Below, piece by piece: positions 14,646 to 15,292 of a DNA stretch of 15,292 nt (within the stretch, counting starts at the first letter, position 1; each line of letters begins with the position of its first letter). Below the pieces are notes generated by a model, which saw nothing but the letters and a program-made list of their open reading frames with translations, did no database searches and was not told the origin of the DNA. Made by a program: the position numbers and the translations under genes. Where the stretch lies: the NCBI GenBank assembly GCA_017425765.1, contig JAFOXE010000008.1:1-15292 (forward strand). The letters are read 5' to 3'. Source of the DNA: Paraprevotella sp. GTDB taxonomy: Bacteria > Bacteroidota > Bacteroidia > Bacteroidales > Bacteroidaceae.

Positions 14646-15292
14646 ATGAGGTTGATAGATAAGTTTCTAGTGGTTGTATGCTGTCTGATTTCAGCTTGTA
14701 ATCCTGATGTGGAGTTGTGCGATGGTAATCATCCTCATCGTTCGTATGTAAATTTTAATTTTGATTGGTCTAAGGCCATCACTGAACAACGTCCGGATAG
14801 TATGATTGTTGTGGCGTTGCGTCCGGTAAACTTTATGAAATATGCTTTCTTAGTAGGCACAGAATTGAATGCACAAAGTGGTAGAACAGAAGGTCAGTTA
14901 TTGTTCCCGTTTTCGGAACAAAACCTTTTGGAAGATGGTGTAAATACCAATCCGGGCGCGGTTTCTACAAATCTAGCAGAGAAACACAATATATGGTTGC
15001 GCAATGGCAACTATGAGTTAGTGGCTTATAATGGTGCCAACGACGTGTTCGTAGACAACTCCAATATACTTTCGGACGACGAATATGCTACGTTGAATCA
15101 TTTAACTCTTTCTTATAAATCTCATAATTTACAAGACGGGCATCCCGCTTTCGTAAACTATTCGTTATGGAGCGATCGTAACCCCTATTCAGGATATGTA
15201 TTAGGTGAGGTCGAGCCAATTTATTATGCAAAGAGTAAACTTGAGGTTCCGGTTTCAGAAAAGAGTAGCCATCTTGTAACGGCTAAATTTAC
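14646..15292 (+). CDS. DUF5119 domain-containing lipoprotein, C-terminus outside window
   Basis: The frame opens at 14646 and is still open at the window edge, giving 215 full codons. The signal peptide (MRLIDKFLVVVCCLISAC) ends in the lipobox ISAC with Cys18 lipidated. The mature part starts NPDVELCDGNHPHRSYVNFNFDW, and then alternates strands typical of fimbrillin-accessory beta sandwiches (MIVVALRPVNFMKYAF; LRNGNYELVAYNGANDVFVDN). The CDGxHPH / FxFDW start is characteristic of DUF5119. Family members lie in Mfa/FimA-type fimbrial loci beside DUF3575 genes, exactly the arrangement seen here; a structural or anchoring role is an inference. It would be expected to be followed by fimbrillin-family genes past the right edge. 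Confidence 0.85.
   Translation, partial: MRLIDKFLVVVCCLISACNPDVELCDGNHPHRSYVNFNFDWSKAITEQRPDSMIVVALRPVNFMKYAFLVGTELNAQSGRTEGQLLFPFSEQNLLEDGVNTNPGAVSTNLAEKHNIWLRNGNYELVAYNGANDVFVDNSNILSDDEYATLNHLTLSYKSHNLQDGHPAFVNYSLWSDRNPYSGYVLGEVEPIYYAKSKLEVPVSEKSSHLVTAKF

Overview
The window looks like a chromosomal segment of a Bacteroidota bacterium, most likely Bacteroidales and perhaps Prevotellaceae. The reasons are: TAnnTTTG-type -7 promoter elements, AT-rich leaders with few Shine-Dalgarno sequences, SusC-like outer membrane receptors, lipoproteins with acidic residues after the lipobox cysteine, and the families DUF5689, DUF4831, DUF3575 and DUF5119. The genus assignment is an inference; no 16S rRNA or other decisive marker is present. 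I see no insertion sequence, prophage, CRISPR array, tRNA or rRNA. Gene density is high and no gene-free gap exceeds 300 bases.

Region 1 (1-5882) is a cell-envelope locus. A secreted endonuclease/exonuclease/phosphatase (EEP) protein, cut by the window edge, runs leftward. Diverging from it is a three-gene rightward operon: a TonB-dependent-receptor-like barrel, a DUF5689 lipoprotein, and a modular lipoprotein (choice-of-anchor-J-like, DUF6359-like and CBM-like domains). I infer an outer-membrane system that cleaves a phosphodiester-containing substrate, possibly extracellular DNA or nucleotides, then binds and perhaps imports the products. Two tandem hairpins end the operon.

Region 2 (6000-7302) holds a class II fructose-bisphosphate aldolase gene with its own promoter, followed by a terminator and then a second, bidirectional terminator shared with the convergent unit.

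Region 3 (7303-9906, leftward) is a two-gene unit: the bifunctional NAD(P)HX epimerase/dehydratase (nnrE/nnrD fusion), then a DUF4831 exported protein.

Region 4 (9940-13175, rightward) diverges from it: hpt, adk, obgE and pgeF, closely spaced behind a good promoter. It combines purine salvage, adenylate homeostasis, a ribosome-assembly GTPase and a peptidoglycan/purine-related laccase-domain enzyme.

Region 5 (13380-15292, rightward) carries a DUF3575 exported protein and the start of a DUF5119 lipoprotein. This pairing commonly sits at the front of FimA/Mfa-type fimbrial loci, so a fimbrial cluster probably continues to the right.

Most of the window is conserved core genome. The least understood part is Region 1. 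The intergenic palindromes around 5959-5995 and 14552-14587 also deserve a second look.
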